Origin: Triglochin maritima
Taxonomy: Eukaryota; Streptophyta; Magnoliopsida; Alismatales; Juncaginaceae
Reading direction: 5' to 3'
Length of the DNA: 64,000 nucleotides
Assembly (NCBI GenBank): GCA_963682175.1
Contig: OY821772.1
Coordinates: 51,420,925-51,484,924, forward strand
Shown here: one piece after another, positions 1-11,320 of the stretch
How the letters are laid out: each line of letters opens with the position of its first letter
Position numbering within the stretch: position 1 is the stretch's first letter
Made by a program: the position numbers and the translations under genes
Notes under the pieces: generated by a model
Told to the model about the DNA's origin: nothing
The model's input: the letters and a program-made list of their open reading frames with translations, nothing else
Databases searched by the model: none

Positions 1-442
1 ATATGTAGGAGAATGCACAACTGAAACAGAGTGAATGACACTAATTAACTTTAGTTGTGAATATAAACAAAAAAAAAACTGTTTATGAGTAAAAAGTATT
101 AAATTGTGGATGGAACATTGCTTATTCAGAAACAGTTTTCAAGCCTAATGGCTGGCACATGCAGTCAGGAGCTGCATGGCATAGCACACTTTCTCTATAG
201 ATGCAAGACCATAGCTAAGTTCTTGGTCATCATGTTATTCCCTGCAACAGAATTTTAATCGGGTTCAGTCACCCAAACAAACACACAACTACATGAAGCA
301 TGGTGGTTGCATGCTTGCATATGTCTTAGCTTAAACATTGGAGTTAAGAAAGCAAATAATAACAAAAAATAATTTGTCAGATTCAACATATGTCATAGCT
401 TAAACATATGTCAGATTTAAAAAGAGAATCTGAGACATCTAC
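1..442 (-). other. Intron 2 of the NHP2-like gene (partial)
   Basis: AT-rich sequence downstream of the exon 2 donor. I see no further NHP2 exon on the minus strand here, so the intron is at least 442 bases long and continues past the window edge. No repeat or other gene was recognised. Confidence 0.5.
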
Positions 443-1234
443 CCTTTGTTTCCACGCCGAATGCTCTTTACAACTTCTTTAACTCCTCTTTTCAGACACT
501 TCAATTCGGAAGCTGACACGAGAAAAGGAAGGGAACACAAAGCATCAGAAATGGGAGAATTTTTTTTGACACGAAATAAATAAGAGGTCACACTAAAAAA
601 TTGCAATTATAAGATTTTCAGGTCCTCAGCAAAATGACGGACGGACGAACCAACAAAACCTACTAAGCAACCAATGTAAATATCAAATTTTGCATAAACT
701 TCTACACAAAGATCCCGACGTAGAAAAACAAAACCACTATTAAGCAACTCCTGAATCACCCAACGAAACTAAAAAATCAACCCAAAAGCACAAAAGCTTC
801 ATAAGGACCACTAATTAATAAAAAAAACAAAATACACTCAACTAGGGTAGTAAAACAATCCTTAATCTTTTGTGGAAATTAAAAGTTACATCTGCAAAAC
901 CCAAGATAGAGAAAGCGAACAAAATCCAAAACTGTCATAACCTTAACAAAAAAATTGACTTCTGATCAGATTAAGAACCTTCCACAACAAAATAAACCCC
1001 TTTCCAAAATTATTTATGAAAAAACGTCAAACTTCATCAAAAACAAAAAATACTTTTAGAACACATCGTTACGACCTCAAAGATCGCAACTTTGGACCAT
1101 TCCGCACCTTTCCGGACGAGTTTGAGGGTCCTCTTGCTAAGCTTCTTCCCGGCAAGGGGTTTGGCGATCGGCGCGAGAGCGGCGACCTTCTTCCTCTCCT
1201 TCACGGCCTTCTCCGTCTCGCCGTCGCTACCCAT
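443..1234 (-). CDS. NHP2: NHP2-like H/ACA snoRNP subunit (L7Ae family), 5' part
   Basis: Partial gene: two exons are visible and the rest lies beyond the left edge. Exon 1 is 1108-1234 (ATG at 1234), encoding 42 residues with the family N-terminus, including LAPIAKPLAGKKL. The donor GTGCGG follows. Exon 2 is 443-512, after a CAG acceptor and before donor GTAGAT. It reads in phase as ASELKCLKRGVKEVVKSIRR, matching the start of the L7Ae RNA-binding fold of plant NHP2. The family binds kink-turn RNA in H/ACA snoRNPs, which guide pseudouridylation of rRNA in the nucleolus. Exon phases (1, then 2) join without a stop. The next exon was not found in 1-442. The gene is divergent from the FtsH-like gene. 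Identity comes from remembered family sequence; an NHP2 paralogue is possible. Confidence 0.82.
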
Positions 1235-1274
1235 CTCTCCGCCGGAAAGAAAAAAGGGGGAAAGCTTCGGGTTC

Positions 1275-1425
1275 TAGGGTTTGGGGTGGAGGCGGAAGAG
1301 GGTAGGGTTTTTGATTTTCTGGCAGAGACCGGAGTGGACTTTGGAGCGTTGGCGAGTGGAGTTAATCGGGTCGGGTTTCGGGTCGATGGGTTTTGTTGGG
1401 CTTTGTGGGTGCTCTCTTTTGGGCC
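1275..1425 (-). promoter_or_regulatory. Telo-boxes plus site II elements upstream of the NHP2-like gene
   Basis: On the minus strand two AAACCCTA telo-boxes occur (plus-strand coordinates 1275-1282 and 1303-1310). Two TGGGCY site II motifs lie further upstream (1397-1402 TGGGCT and 1420-1425 TGGGCC on the plus strand). This pairing is established for plant ribosomal-protein and ribosome-biogenesis promoters (site II bound by TCP factors), which fits the NHP2 assignment. The motifs are seen directly; their function is inferred. Confidence 0.6.
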
Positions 1426-2491
1426 CCTAAGTAGATAAATCTGTTGGTTAAAAATTAAAATCCTGAAGTAATGAATCACCGAAGATAATTTAAAATGCTA
1501 CGACGTTTATGGTTAGGAACGAATCTAATGATTCGAAAATAACATGAATTGGACCTTTCGTCGTCTCGCAAGCCTTCCAAGTACAACAACCAAAACAAGT
1601 TATAAAATCTAACCATCTTATATAGTGCGTTGTAGTATAATCACTTTTCTTCCGTTGCTTTGTGCGTTATTAAGAGCAACCTCGGTTGGAATGGTTCTCC
1701 CATCAAGAAAACACAACACAACACGATTCTAATAACTCACTCACCACCATACAATAAGGACATAATGAGATTTGTTTTCTTGTTATGAACAGCACCATGC
1801 TTTACCCTCTACTCCTGCAAGTAGGCAACTATTAATTCGACAATAGTCCAATGGGTTTCTATCGACCCATTTAAAATTTAACACACTTATTAGACACCAT
1901 CAAAGTTATCTTGAATATCAAGGGGTCAACTGCAACTTTTCCCTATAAATCACAGCAACTGAAACTTCCCTTCTCCTCCTCCCTTGGTCCCTGACCCTGG
2001 ATAAGCAAAGGTAAGCACAGCAACCCAACCAGACTCCAAAATCGCCTTTCCTCTTACTGGGGTTAAAAAACCCTTCAAAGTTTCCATATTTTACCCATAG
2101 ATAGCAAAATGTGCCCCTTAAGCTCCATTTTTTAGTTTTTTCTGCCCATTTACAGTACTTTTTTTAGATTTTTCTAGGCAAAAAACCCAGTAGAAATTGA
2201 GAACAAGAGTTGGAGATGATTTTGCTGTTCTCAGTGAAAATTATTGACAGGATATTTGATTGGTTGTTTGTGGAAGTGGAAAGACGGTTGCTTTATCAAG
2301 TTATGGGATTTTAGGGTTTTGGGTCATCCCAATTGGTGCTTGAAGCACAATTTCATGCTGGAATTTGGCCCTTGTGAGGCAAAGATTGGAGCTTTTGGTG
2401 CAAATAGGAGTTGAGAATCAAAGGCGGAGATAATTTTGTTTTGTGACGATTGTTTGAGGATTGATTTGTTTTTGGCCGTAGAAGCGGAAAG
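1426..2491. other. Divergent intergenic region and FTSHI3 5' leader
   Basis: About 1.1 kb between the NHP2-like promoter motifs and the FTSHI3 start codon. The distal half is AT-rich with no recognised gene. The part from about 1940 (CT-rich, then leader-like) probably holds the FTSHI3 promoter and 5' UTR. No transcription start can be assigned from sequence alone. Confidence 0.4.
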
Positions 2492-2537
2492 ATGGTTCCT
2501 TTATCAAGTTTGGAAAGTTTTAGGGTTTTGAGTCTTC
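2270..2537 (+). repeat. Direct duplication spanning the FTSHI3 start codon
   Basis: The segment at about 2270-2326 resembles 2478-2537 with a 208-bp offset. Both contain GGAAAGA(C/T)GGTT, CTTTATCAAGTT and TTTTAGGGTTTTG. In the downstream copy the shared segment includes the ATG at 2492; in the upstream copy the same position reads ACG. The downstream ATG therefore remains the first good start, and the upstream copy looks like a leader duplication without a start codon. Confidence 0.6.
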
Positions 2538-5350
2538 CTAATTCTTGTTCAAACCAACATTTGATGTTTTGTTTTGGTAAGAAGTTGGTGCCTTTGTTGG
2601 GGAATGGACACAAAGATGTTTCTGCAACTTTTTTTGTTCCGTGTTGTTGTTTGGGGCCGATTTCATTAAGGTCCCGTAATCGGAGTAATAAGGCGGTTCA
2701 TTCCAAGACGAAATCTGATTTTGCTGTGGAGGAGGAGTCGGATAAGAGGAGGAAATTTTCCTTCCAGGACTTTGTCAAGGAATCTTACACGTTCCTGCGG
2801 AAGAACTCGAAAAGGGTAACTCTTGTGAGCATTGTGTCGGTTGCGCTGGGCTTGTGTTTTTTGCTGTTGAAGGTCACAGCAGTGCCCTCTCCTAAGTTAG
2901 TTTGTTACTCTGATTTTGTCTCAAACATCCAACATGGAAGAGTTTATGATGTTTTGTTCGAAGAGGGTTCTAGACGCATACTATTCAACGAGATGCCCGA
3001 AAATTCCGATGATTCAGAAGTGGTTCCGGAAAATACAGAATCTGAAATGGCAAAGGGAACAGTAAGTTCGACATTGGATAGTGTGGTCAGTAAGTCGAAG
3101 AGTAAAGCTAAGCCTGAATGGGAATTCTCGACAAGGAAGATGGAACGTGATGAAAAATTCCTTCTCACGTTGATGAGAGAGAAAGGGACGACCTACAGAT
3201 CTGCTCCACAGTCAGTTCTTGTTTCGTTGAGGAGTACTTTGATAACAATATTGTCATTGTGGATTCCGTTGACCCCGTTAATGTGGTTGCTTCATCGGCA
3301 GCTCTCAGCTGCCAACAGTCCTGCCAAAAAGCGTCGACCTACCAATCAATTTGTCAGTTTTGGTGATGTTGAGGGTGTGGATGCCGCGAAAGAAGAGCTT
3401 TTAGAGGTTTGCTCCAAGCATCACCTTTTCTTACTTAATCTTTGCATCTTATTAAACATCCAAATTATAGATATTTGTTTGGAAATGTGGCAATACTGAT
3501 TAAAATTTAGTTATTGAAATCAATTTTCCTATTTGATTAAACCAAACTCATTTAATCCTTATGCAGAAATCAGAATCCTTTAGAAAAAGTGTAACATATT
3601 ATCAAGTGAAAAATTAACAGTTTTTCTTCCATAATCCGTTGTCAGGTTTATAACTTGATTCAGTATCTGCTCCAGCCATCCAACAAATGGCCTGCTATAA
3701 ATTTTTATTCACTATGTTGAGTGTTTTCGAACAAGGTGAAATCTACTATGCCCTTTATCATTGTAAATTCATCTGAAATTTCAAAACAAACGGTGACACT
3801 ATATTTGGTTTTCAGATCATTCTTTTAGTAGGCTTGAGTGACAGTGCAGAATTAGACACAAATTCCACTTCTTCTGAATCTTTTTTGAAGGAACTTCTTC
3901 TGGATCTCACAACCACTTATTCTTAATTGAACTTCTAGTGCTTAACTCTCAACATTGAAATCATACGTGTGCATAATGGTGTATGCTGTCCCTTGGCTGC
4001 TCATCTTTTTAACAGCCTTACAAACTACGAGTTCTTTGCTCATACTTCCTACTATCCTAGTGTTCTGCTGGTATTTTTTTAGTATTTTTCTGTAAATGTC
4101 ATCTTAAGATTTCAAGATTTATTGGGTCGTAAACTTACACAAAATTTTCTCCCACATTTCCGCGTTCATAGGATTTGTCTTATAACTTTGGACTGTTATC
4201 ATTTGTAGATTGTTTCGTGCTTACAAGGATCCATCGACTACAATAAGTTAGGCGCAAGGCTACCCCGAGGTGTACTGCTGGTTGGTCCACCAGGAACGGG
4301 TAAAACGTTGCTTGCACGGGCAGTTGCGGGTGAAGCAGGAGTCCCTTTCTTTTCAGTTTCGGCAAGCGAATTCGTGGAACTCTTTGTAGGAAGGGGAGCA
4401 GCACGCATCAGAGACCTCTTTAATGTAGCAAGGAAATGTTCACCTTCCATAGTATTCATCGACGAGCTTGATGCTGTGGGAGGGAGACGTGGCCGTAGTT
4501 TTAATGATGAACGCGACCAAACGCTGAACCAGGCAATATATTATAATGAGCAGACTTCTATATAAATCTCCTTGTATTAATTTTTATTGTTATCTACGGT
4601 TTCAATGGCTCAATTAGGGCTGTGCAAAACCCGGTCCGGGGTTGTTGTTTTTAATTTTTAAGGCAAAAATCCGGTCCTGAACCGAACCGGACCGTATCCA
4701 ACCGGTCCGGTCCGGACCGGATGCACAGCTCTAGGCTCAATGGTGATATTGGTTGTTTGCAGTTGCTAACGGAAATGGATGGATTCGAGTCTGGTACCAA
4801 AGTTATTGTTATAGCGGCAACAAATAGGCCCGAAGCATTAGATCCCGCACTTTGTCGACCTGGTCGCTTCTCCAGGAGAGTTCTTGTTGGAGAACCTGAT
4901 CTGGATGGGAGAAAAAGGATCTTGGGTGTGCACATACGAGGTGTTCCGCTGGAAGAGGACCCTGAACTTGTTTGTAACCTCATCGCATCCCTCACACCAG
5001 GTTTTGTTGGAGCTGATTTAGCTAATATTGTCAATGAGGCTGCACTGCTCGCTGCTCGAAGAGGTGAGTTTTATTGACTTGATTCAGTAATTCCTGAATA
5101 TCATTATCTCTCATTTACTATTGTGCATAACTCCAATTTATGAGCATAATCTTGTTAGTGAGAATGTGTTAGTCTACTTTCTTGTGAACTGTCACATTAA
5201 TACTTGGTGTTGTTCATCGGGATCCCAGAATATACATTTGCTGGAGTAAAATTATCCTTTGCTTTTGTAAATTATTGCACCTTTGTCCTTTGCTTTTATT
5301 TCAATCATCGTTAACACCTGGAAAAAGCTGCACGTCCAGCATTTTATATG

Positions 5351-5384
<34 letters not shown>

Positions 5385-5963
5385 ATGGCACACAGATGTA
5401 TATCTGATGTAAACAATATCCATTTTGTATTTCCATTTTTACTTGGTCTAATAGAACAAGTGTTTTGTTCAATATTTATCATGTCATTCTTATTATATAG
5501 AGTGTTGGAAGGACCTTCGTCATCATTTAGTTTCTGTCCTAAATCACAAGCCTCCTTGTCCATCAAATCGGCGCTACTGAACACCATAAGATTTGTTCTG
5601 GACAACTTAGCTAATTATAGAATTAATGATTTTGGTTCTCTTTAGATATAACTCTTCTTTGTGTACAAAGGGCTTATTTCAAAGTTTAATTATTGGCCAA
5701 ATATTTTTCCTGTTGACATTATAATGGTATCTAACGTTTTTTCATCTGCTTGATCTGTAGGTGGGGAGACAGTGAACCGAGACGACATAATGACGGCAGT
5801 AGAAAGAGCAAAGTTCGGAATCAACGAGAGAACGTTAACACCCACGACAATTAGCAAAGGTCTTGAAAAATTATTCCCATGGATGTCGTCTATCTCAAGA
5901 AAAGAGGGTGGTGGTGGAGAGGGTGATTGGCAGGGCTTGAAAGGCTACCAAACTCTAAGTTGA
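2492..5963 (+). CDS. FTSHI3: Plastid FtsH-like AAA ATPase lacking the M41 protease domain (FTSHI3 type)
   Basis: Four coding exons join in frame: 2492-3406, 4209-4532, 4763-5063 and 5761-5963, giving 580 residues. Residues 1-105 are a Ser/Arg-rich leader, probably a plastid transit peptide. Hydrophobic segments at about 109-127 and 245-267 look like membrane spans flanking the FtsH N-domain. The AAA module is complete: Walker A GPPGTGKT (331-338), pore motif FVG (364-366), Walker B FIDE (388-391), and a second region of homology with both arginines (R445, R448) in RPGRF. The protein ends about 50 residues after the AAA lid, so HEXXH and the whole zinc-protease domain are absent. That defines the inactive FTSHI3 class, expected in the plastid envelope. 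Intron 1 is 802 bp. Intron 2 has a GC donor and contains a hAT MITE. Intron 3 holds a C30 tract. The assignment to FTSHI3 rather than another FTSHI rests on remembered homology. Confidence 0.92.
4533..4762 (+). other. GC-AG intron (FTSHI3 intron 2)
   Basis: The upstream exon ends ...CTG AAC CAG and the intron begins GCAATA. The acceptor is TTTGCAG, after which the reading frame resumes at LLTEMDGF, the invariant FtsH continuation of DQTLNQ. No GT within reach preserves that junction, so the donor is GC. The intron is 230 bp, 127 of which come from the MITE insertion and its duplicated target; the ancestral intron would have been about 103 bp. Confidence 0.85.
4615..4733. mobile_element. hAT-type MITE (119 bp) in FTSHI3 intron 2
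   Basis: The element starts TAGGGCTGTGCA and ends TGCACAGCTCTA, terminal inverted repeats with one mismatch. It is flanked by a perfect 8-bp target duplication GGCTCAAT (4607-4614 and 4734-4741), the hAT signature. The interior is rich in CCGGTCCGG-type palindromic sequence. It has no coding capacity. A relative without a recognised right end lies at 26694. Confidence 0.92.
5354..5383. repeat. Poly(C) tract of 30 bases in FTSHI3 intron 3
   Basis: An uninterrupted run of 30 C on the plus strand, with GTG before it and GATGG after. On the template strand this is G30. Long C/G mononucleotide runs are rare in plant DNA and are prone to length error during sequencing, so the exact length is uncertain. 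Confidence 0.9.
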
Positions 5964-7041
5964 TTTCTGTGGTTGATTACAGCAACTAAAGCATGAAGTC
6001 TTAATCCACAGAGAAGAATTAGATACCACATAGTGGTTGAGTACGTCTCGTTGTGTGACATTGCTATAGATATTGTCAAATGATTAATATACCTTGACCC
6101 GTACTTTGGTTTCACTTATGAACCTTTCTGCGTAAAAGTTGATAGCCCCAACTTAGATGTTTACTTCTGTTTGAAAATGTGATAATCTTATTAGTAAAAC
6201 GATTTTGTTTTTGTATGGGAAATTGATACACAAATGTACGACTCCCTGGATTTTCAGTTGTGCTTGTATTCACCACTATTTGTCTATTTGAGTAGGATTC
6301 GAGTTATCCTCTTCTCATCAATGGATTCCTGACATATACGAAAGTGCGTTTCATTTCGCAAAAGTGATCTCTTTTTACATTTATCTTCGAAGAGACAAGT
6401 TGAATAAAAATGCCATGTTCATAAACTGATCACTAATTGTGGTCTTGTAGACCATAAGTGATCGGATATGCCTGTGAGATCGGATATGGAATTCCATCTG
6501 CCTTGAGTATCCATTTCCCTCATTTTTTTCAAGGATCTAAAATGTTGTGTGACATATCACGATTACCTCATTAGCTTTTATTATAGTGTAATTTAAAAAG
6601 AAGTCATTAGCAAACCATTTTAGTGTGACTCATTGCAAAGCCTTTTGCTTCATTACTAATCATCGTTGAACGGTAGAATGCATTATTCAACCAACATTAA
6701 AAGATTGCAGAGTCGTGCCTCACAGTTACTATGTTCTAATCCCATGTTTTTGTAAGTGTATATACGACATGTTGAAATATGTTTGCAAGCAACCGTCACA
6801 TTGGGCATGGAATTGCCAACATATATATGAAAGTTCGAAATCACAAACATACTTGTTCCGATGACAACTTCAACACAGAGAGATACCAAACAAAAAGTCA
6901 GAAGAAGAAAAAAACCATTTCGGGTGAAACCAAAAACTGCGGAACACATAAAGGTACATGAATAGACAACCTTCATTGTTTTGAAGCCCAAAAAAAACGT
7001 AGAGGTAGAGGGATGAAGTTATAAGTAAATGGAGAAAAACC
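5964..7041. other. Convergent intergenic region (FTSHI3 / PCO 3' ends)
   Basis: AT-rich sequence between the stop of the FtsH-like gene and the stop of the PCO gene on the opposite strand. It must contain both 3' UTRs. No gene or transposon was recognised; the short ORFs here show no family resemblance. Confidence 0.5.
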
Positions 7042-10000
7042 CTAGACCTGGATAGTAGGACCACTGTATCTTCCTGGTCGTATACTGAAATCAACTGGGG
7101 ATTCTATCCTTTCTAGCCAAGCATAGTCATTGTCATCTTCTTGACCTTTCGCTTCGTCTTTGTTTTCTGCCAGTCGAGGCCGAGCATTATAAGGATAACA
7201 TCAATTTTGGACCACAGTGTATGTATCAAGAAAATGACTCAATCACCTCGAAAAAGGAACAATAATTCTATTTCGTTAATGTAGTTTCAAAATGAATTAT
7301 ACAACCATAGATAGCATGCTGACCATTGGCTCAATGATTGGACTCAAACCAGAGGTGATGTGATTCAGGAACAAAGGAAATGGAGTGTCAGAAGGTTCAC
7401 ATTTGAAGAGGTCCAGCTATATTTCCAAGGGCCAGATTTTACCATGCTTCGTTTCACTCGATAAGTGGAAGTGGGTTGAATTATTGTCACTTGCTAGGCA
7501 CCATAGTTTGATTATTTATCTTCAATAACTTAATCTCATGTGTATATAAATATTGCTATTTCGGTATGTTTTTTAGCTCTGTAAGAGCTGAAGAGCAAAA
7601 TGTGCCAAAAACCTAAAATCAACTTATGTGAGAGAAACAAAGATGAAAGCAATAAGTTTGTACATACTTGCAACTAACAAAGACCATTGTGTAATAATCT
7701 TGGACCTACTTGTGAAGAACAAAGACCAATGTGGAATGAAGAACGTAGTCTTTTAGGAGTGCCAAAAGATAGCAAATTGAGACCCACTAAAACCACCCAA
7801 TTTTAGTTCTCTTTAGAAGATTTGATATGGAGTCAAGAAGAGAATATGAGGTGTTGCATCATTAAAAGAAAGCTCACTACTATCATCTATGTGGAGAAAA
7901 TTAAACGATTATCTCTTGTAAGAGGTAGGGGTAGTAAGGCTTTCAATCTCCAAGAGGTGATGATCTGACAGCAATGTTATCTATGATTTTTTTTTTTTGC
8001 TTGTTAGAAGGTTGAAGTCAAGTTGTCATAGGTTTAAAAGTTTTAACAAATTGTTATAGCTTATTGGTTGAAGAAAATATGATACATTTATACCTATATT
8101 TGGTATAGCAAATGTGGCCAGAAAAGGAAATAAGATAGTTATGTAATCATGATATGCCAGTATATTCTCCTGTAAGAAACAGTATACTTGAGGGAGCAAG
8201 TGAACTTTGATTTTTATTTTATTTTTTGAATTTTAGTGAACTTTAATTTTTAGTTCGAAGAACATCAGCCATGAGACCAATACATCCCAGCTGGTTTTAT
8301 TATGACCAGTTTGGCAAAATGTTAGGTACGTCTTAACTTTCTAGACCTTTTTCACATAATAATATGTAAGAATCAGTTTGGACCATCAATAGGCACAAAA
8401 ATGGATTTATAATTTCTCAAGAATATAAATATCATATACTTACTAAAGGTGGAATATGGGTAGTCATTGTAATATGAACAAGTTCGGCCTGCTGCATCAC
8501 AATACGGGGGAGCAAGGACATCCAGCATGGCACATGGTGTGATGGCAGTGAAACAATGCAAGTTGCCTCCTGTTTTGGGGTATAAGACGGAAGTTGGGCA
8601 TGGTGCTGTAAGGACTGTGTCCGTGTGCAGCTTTGCTAATCTCACTGTAAAGAAAAAAACTTCAATTCTTTTAGGCCATTTGCATAAATAATTTATATCA
8701 ATTTCAGAAGAACAGCACCAAGAAACTTATGACTCGCAGCACACAGAGAGAAAGAGAGAAAGAAAATCTGTGCATCTTTAGTTTTGGAGTAAGATGAAAA
8801 ACAAAAGGTGGGTATATAGGATGAAAAATGCTTGAACATAATTAATAATGTTTAAATGAGGTTCTTATTATTATGTAGCTTATAAGAAGTAAATGATGAA
8901 ATATTATAATATCGGACTTTTAGTGAAGACTAGCTAACGGATAAGAGGCAGTGGCATTTTGGATAGAGAATAAAAATGAACAAGAAGAAGCATTATGTTT
9001 GAAGAATACCGGGAGAATTTTCTGGTCCACCATTTTGTTGCAAGCGAGCAGGTTCGATCCAGTCATAAGCTTTAACGTGCATGGACCCACAAAGAATCTT
9101 GCTCATCACTGTCATTCCAGGATGATCGTGCAGAGGGATAACTGATGAAGTTGGGAAGCAAAATATGCCAATCTAAAGAAGTAGAATTAACCTCCATTAA
9201 TAGAGGAAGCATTTTGGGAACATCCTATTTTATGAGCAAAACCAATAGAAGAATATGAGAAGACAGTAGCAGCCTATGTATGGCAAGCCAATTAAACACT
9301 CATTAGAAAAACTACAATCTATGTCATGGACATAAAGGTATGCAAAGCCACGTAAAATTGTCCCTCCATATAAAGACTGCATAAAATTGTTTGAAGGTTC
9401 AGCAAGCAAACAACTTACCGTGAAATTGTCATTTTCATACAAGTGCAAGTAAGTTATTGGTTGAGCCCATTGAGCTGCCCTAGTGGACTGAAAATTATTG
9501 AAGAAAGCTCCACCCAAAAAACCATGCCCCCTGCTGTCCTCTTGGCTATCATCTTCCAAACCAACATCTGTTGGTTTGATTGTATCTGGAAAGAGAGGAA
9601 CTGGGCTTAGTGGTTCCTTTGTCCTTACCACCAAAGAAAATATACAATAGAAGGCACTTGTCTCGTCATTACAGAAATAAACATTAAGTGCCAGCGTTGC
9701 AATATCTTGAATATATGACTTCCACAAATCACTACTGTGATAGTGATTGTAATACGTGAAGTAAAGCATATTGTTTGATGGGATTGACGAGACACTTCTA
9801 GACCATGACAAAAATGACTACTAGACAACAAAATAAGAAGGAAAAAAGAGACTTGCTCGGAGAGAACAAGGATAGAAATATTGAATGACCTATGAACAGG
9901 CAATAGCACCAGACAAAGAAAGTTAAAATTTAAAAGTGTCCCAGAATTCTGCTACTGATGCACAGACTTACGGTAACATATCGAGTTCGACGGAATTGAT

Positions 10001-10913
10001 TATTGACTCCAAAACCCAATACGATGTTATTTCTGAACACAAGAAAGTGCAACAAATTTGGAAAGATAAAGCATCAAAGTCTTCTTACACTCTACTGAAG
10101 CTAAAACCTAGTATAACTATTAGTAAGACACTGGTGCAACAACATTGATCATTGGCTCCCAAAGCCACAAAAAAAGCTCCAAATACGATGGATAAATATA
10201 AAAATTTGAGGCCTTCTTGCACCAAAATCCCACAATAACATTCTAAAACTACTAGCAAACATCAAACCCAACGACATCAACATTAACCTCGCACCACAGC
10301 AGAACTGTCTCAGATCACAAGAAAACACACAGTTAAGAGGTGTTTTCATATATCCCACCAGCAGTGTTGGCACAGCATTGAGTTCAAACGAAGTTAAATT
10401 TACGTTTGCTGCTAATTGAACAGACCATTTCCACAAAACACACAACCAACTCTAAAACACAAGAAAACATGACAATATCATATAGAACGGAAACTTTTTG
10501 TCGGTACCACTGAAGCAACACTGCTAGTGAAACATCGAGTTGGGCAAATCTGAGGATTCAATCCCAACACCACAACGCCTTCAACTACATAAAACAAGCA
10601 ATTAAAATCAAAATAGCTCAAACCAATGCTTCTCTCCCAAGCACATCAAAACACAACAAAGTTTATGGTAAAAAGGGATAAAAATGAAACCTTTTACAAC
10701 AATAACAACGAGCTGGGCGAAACACACGAAATTTACGGGAAAACGCGACAATTTGAGAGAAAATTGAAAAAGAAAAAAGAAATTGTGGTGCGTACCGAGG
10801 AGAGAGCATAGAGCTCGAATGGAGTGCGGGGAGGGGAAGGTTCCGGAGGAGGGAGAGGTGAAGGTCCTCCTGCAGAGCTCGTAGAGGGATTGGACGGGCG
10901 ACGTCTTCGCCAT
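7042..10913 (-). CDS. PCO: Plant cysteine oxidase (PCO)
   Basis: Five exons on the minus strand join in frame: 10796-10913, 9419-9585, 9010-9172, 8444-8644 and 7042-7166 (stop 7042-7044), giving 257 residues. All introns are GT-AG. The enzyme is a thiol dioxygenase that oxidises N-terminal Cys of proteins such as ERF-VII factors with O2, marking them for the N-degron pathway. It works as the plant oxygen sensor in nucleus and cytosol. The three iron-binding histidines are present: H110 and H112 in PLHDHPGMTV, and H179 in GGNLHCF. The C-terminus SGPTIQV matches the family end. The length and short N-terminus are nearer to the PCO3/4/5 group than to the hypoxia-induced PCO1/2; the subgroup is inferred. 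An in-frame GTG lies three codons upstream, but the ATG at 10913 is taken as start. The fourth intron is long (1,277 bp). Confidence 0.93.
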
Positions 10914-11185
10914 TGCTGCCACTGAGGAGGAGCAAATAAGCCCAGCCAGGCCCAGCAGGAAGTGGATTTTAGGGGTGTAAGCGCCGGGGCGAGTTTTCGG
11001 CCGTTACCCGTCCAATCAATACATTAAAACTAAATACAGAAAATCATTACATTTTACTTTAAAAAATTCATTTTAATCAAAAAATAAGAAAAAATATAGG
11101 AAAATTTTTCAAAAAAATCAAAAAAAAAATAAAAAATTGGAAAAATATGGACTTCAGAAACTTAATTGGCAAAGTATGCACATTG
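10914..11185 (-). promoter_or_regulatory. PCO upstream region with two site II-like motifs
   Basis: Just upstream of the PCO start, the minus strand carries TGGGCC and TGGGCT close together (about 10938-10951), resembling site II elements. Beyond about 11020 the sequence becomes A/T-rich. The motifs are seen; a promoter role is inferred only from position. Confidence 0.35.
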
Positions 11186-11195
11186 AAACACGTGT

Positions 11196-11320
11196 GATGT
11201 CGTTTTCATTAAGTAAAAACGACATCGTAGATGTCGTTTTTACCCTTAATGAAAACGGCATCAGTGATGCCGTTTTTACTTGGGCAAATTTTTTTTTGGT
11301 TTCAAGATGTCGTTTTTATT
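11196..11320. repeat. Alternating inverted copies of a GATGTCGTTTT unit
   Basis: GATGTCGTTTT (11196), AAAACGACATC (11216), GATGTCGTTTT (11230), AAAACGGCATC (11252), GATGCCGTTTT (11266) and a further ATGTCGTTTTT near 11307 follow each other in alternating orientation. The spacers are also complementary (CATTAAGTA against TACCCTTAATG). The segment can fold as consecutive hairpins. It looks like transposon-derived sequence, but no ends were found. Confidence 0.7.

Noticed and set aside
1016..1438. 140-codon plus-strand ORF
   Set aside because: It is antisense to exon 1 and the promoter of the NHP2-like gene, whose splice phases and family match are much stronger.
5283..5645. ORFs with poly-Pro or poly-Gly
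   Set aside because: They arise from the C30 tract in intron 3 of the FtsH-like gene.
10914..10922. Three-codon upstream extension of PCO (GTG GCA GCA)
   Set aside because: GTG is not a normal start in plant nuclear genes; ATG at 10913 is in frame.
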